Assembly (NCBI GenBank): GCA_027336345.1
Contig: DAHWFZ010000018.1
Span: forward strand, 1 to 6,704
From: Candidatus Wolfebacteria bacterium
GTDB lineage: Bacteria; Patescibacteriota; Minisyncoccia; UBA6257; UBA9933
DNA: 6,704 nucleotides
Direction: 5' to 3'
A program made the translations under genes and the position numbers. Below are positions 6,463 to 6,704 of the stretch, in pieces. Below the pieces are notes generated by a model. It was not told the DNA's origin and searched no databases. It was given only the letters and a program-made list of their open reading frames with translations. Numbering within the stretch: position 1 is the first letter of the stretch; each line of letters starts with the position of its first letter.

Positions 6463-6492
6463 ATTATAGCATATTGAATCAAAATATTTCAA
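6463..6492 (-). promoter_or_regulatory. Extended -10 promoter of hpf, placed for a leaderless mRNA
   Basis: On the minus strand TTGAAA (6487-6492, 5 of 6) is followed after 18 bases by a perfect TATAAT (6463-6468), itself preceded by TGC (6469-6471), giving a full extended -10. The six bases ACGCAT separate the box from the ATG, so the expected start of transcription is the A of the start codon at 6456. This is the best promoter in the window, and it fixes the hpf start. Confidence 0.8.
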
Positions 6493-6527
6493 CAATAAAT
6501 TCCGTATATAAAAATATGCGTAAACTA

Positions 6528-6560
6528 AAAAATCCGATGGTTTTAAGCCATCGGATTTTT
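6528..6560 (-). terminator. Intrinsic terminator after the lysine-rich protein gene
   Basis: Arms 6528-6540 and 6548-6560 form a perfect 13-bp stem with core CCGATGG/CCATCGG and a 7-nt loop. On the minus strand the 3' arm ends in TTTTTT, and the hairpin begins 8 bases after the stop codon at 6569. The arms also give T-rich ends on the plus strand, so it may work both ways. It insulates hpf, whose own promoter follows. Confidence 0.88.
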
Positions 6561-6568
6561 ATAAAAGA

Positions 6569-6664
6569 CTATCTCTTCTTCTTGGTTGTTTTCTTTTTGG
6601 TAGTCTTCTTCTTTGCTGCTTTTTTTACTGTCTTCTTCTTTGCTGCTTTTTTCTTAGCTGCCAT
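6569..6664 (-). CDS. Very short lysine-rich histone H1-like protein (31 residues)
   Basis: A 31-codon frame from the ATG at 6664 to a TAG, with 17 Lys, 1 Arg, 6 Ala and 5 Thr. It begins MAAKKKAAKKKTVKK and continues as AAKKKT/TKKKT units, ending KKKR. The composition resembles the C-terminal tail of histone H1 and bacterial H1-like (Hc1/AlgP-type) proteins, which bind DNA or other polyanions without a fixed fold; a nucleoid or RNA-binding role is therefore inferred. A 23-base direct repeat (6603-6625 and 6630-6652, period 27 bases = 9 codons) shows growth by in-frame duplication. The frame is supported by an intrinsic terminator starting 8 bases after the stop. No Shine-Dalgarno sequence lies in the 40 bases available upstream. 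Alternatively it could be a remnant of a longer protein whose start lies elsewhere, but the ATG context and clean frame argue against this. Confidence 0.75.
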   Translation of the reverse strand: MAAKKKAAKKKTVKKAAKKKTTKKKTTKKKR

Positions 6665-6704
6665 TTTTTTGTAAAACGTTGCGATATTTTTTTAATCGCT
6701 ACGT

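Noticed and set aside
6457..6495. Longer hpf start giving 13 extra N-terminal residues (MLKYFDSICYNTH)
   Set aside because: The extension does not resemble the family, and it covers the -35 and the extended -10 boxes. The internal ATG at 6456 begins exactly at the family N-terminus.
6474..6674. Plus-strand 66-codon frame ending in a Phe/Ala/Val-rich hydrophobic stretch that looks like a membrane segment
   Set aside because: It is the antisense of the lysine-rich gene (AAG/AAA read backwards gives Leu/Phe) and runs through the terminator hairpin and the hpf promoter. The minus-strand reading has the terminator and a coherent composition.
1..6704. CRISPR arrays, tRNA or rRNA genes, transposases, att sites, in-frame TGA recoding
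   Set aside because: No regularly spaced repeats, tRNA-like cloverleaf or transposase motifs were seen, and all genes read through intact in the standard code with TAA or TAG stops.

Overview
The window looks like a chromosomal segment of an uncultivated bacterium of the Candidate Phyla Radiation (Patescibacteria), probably of the Parcubacteria type. This is inferred from several things together: AT-rich DNA with AT-only gene boundaries, start codons without convincing Shine-Dalgarno sequences, a SecA with a long insertion after its first nucleotide-binding motifs, a very short lysine-rich histone-H1-like protein, and a cell-wall gene cluster reduced to ftsW-murG and joined to an unusual amidohydrolase homologue. 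All reading frames are intact in the standard code, with TAA or TAG stops. No single marker fixes the taxonomy.

All protein genes are on the minus strand, so they read from the high-coordinate end downwards. First comes a 31-residue Lys/Ala/Thr protein (6569-6664) closed by a strong terminator. Next is a short ribosome hibernation factor, hpf (6106-6456), with an extended -10 promoter placed so that its mRNA should be leaderless. After an AT-rich stem-loop comes the complete secA (3504-6017). A 247-base gap follows, and then a second transcription unit: an amidohydrolase/D-aminoacylase homologue (1721-3256), ftsW (546-1661), and the N-terminal 157 codons of murG (1-471), which runs off the window.

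The gap between secA and the amidohydrolase gene is not empty. On the plus strand it holds a sigma70-like promoter, about 70 nt that fold into a long bulged hairpin capped by a UUCG tetraloop, and a perfect 12-bp terminator hairpin followed by a U-rich run. This is best read as an independent small RNA of about 105-110 nt. I could not assign it to a known RNA family.

Functionally, hpf-secA is an arrangement also seen in Firmicutes (ribosome dormancy next to protein export). The lower unit belongs to peptidoglycan synthesis: MurG completes lipid II, and FtsW polymerises it at the division septum. The most striking observation is that the amidohydrolase homologue keeps the D-aminoacylase fold signature almost end to end, yet appears to have lost every metal ligand and the catalytic aspartate. 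It looks like a pseudoenzyme placed upstream of ftsW and murG.
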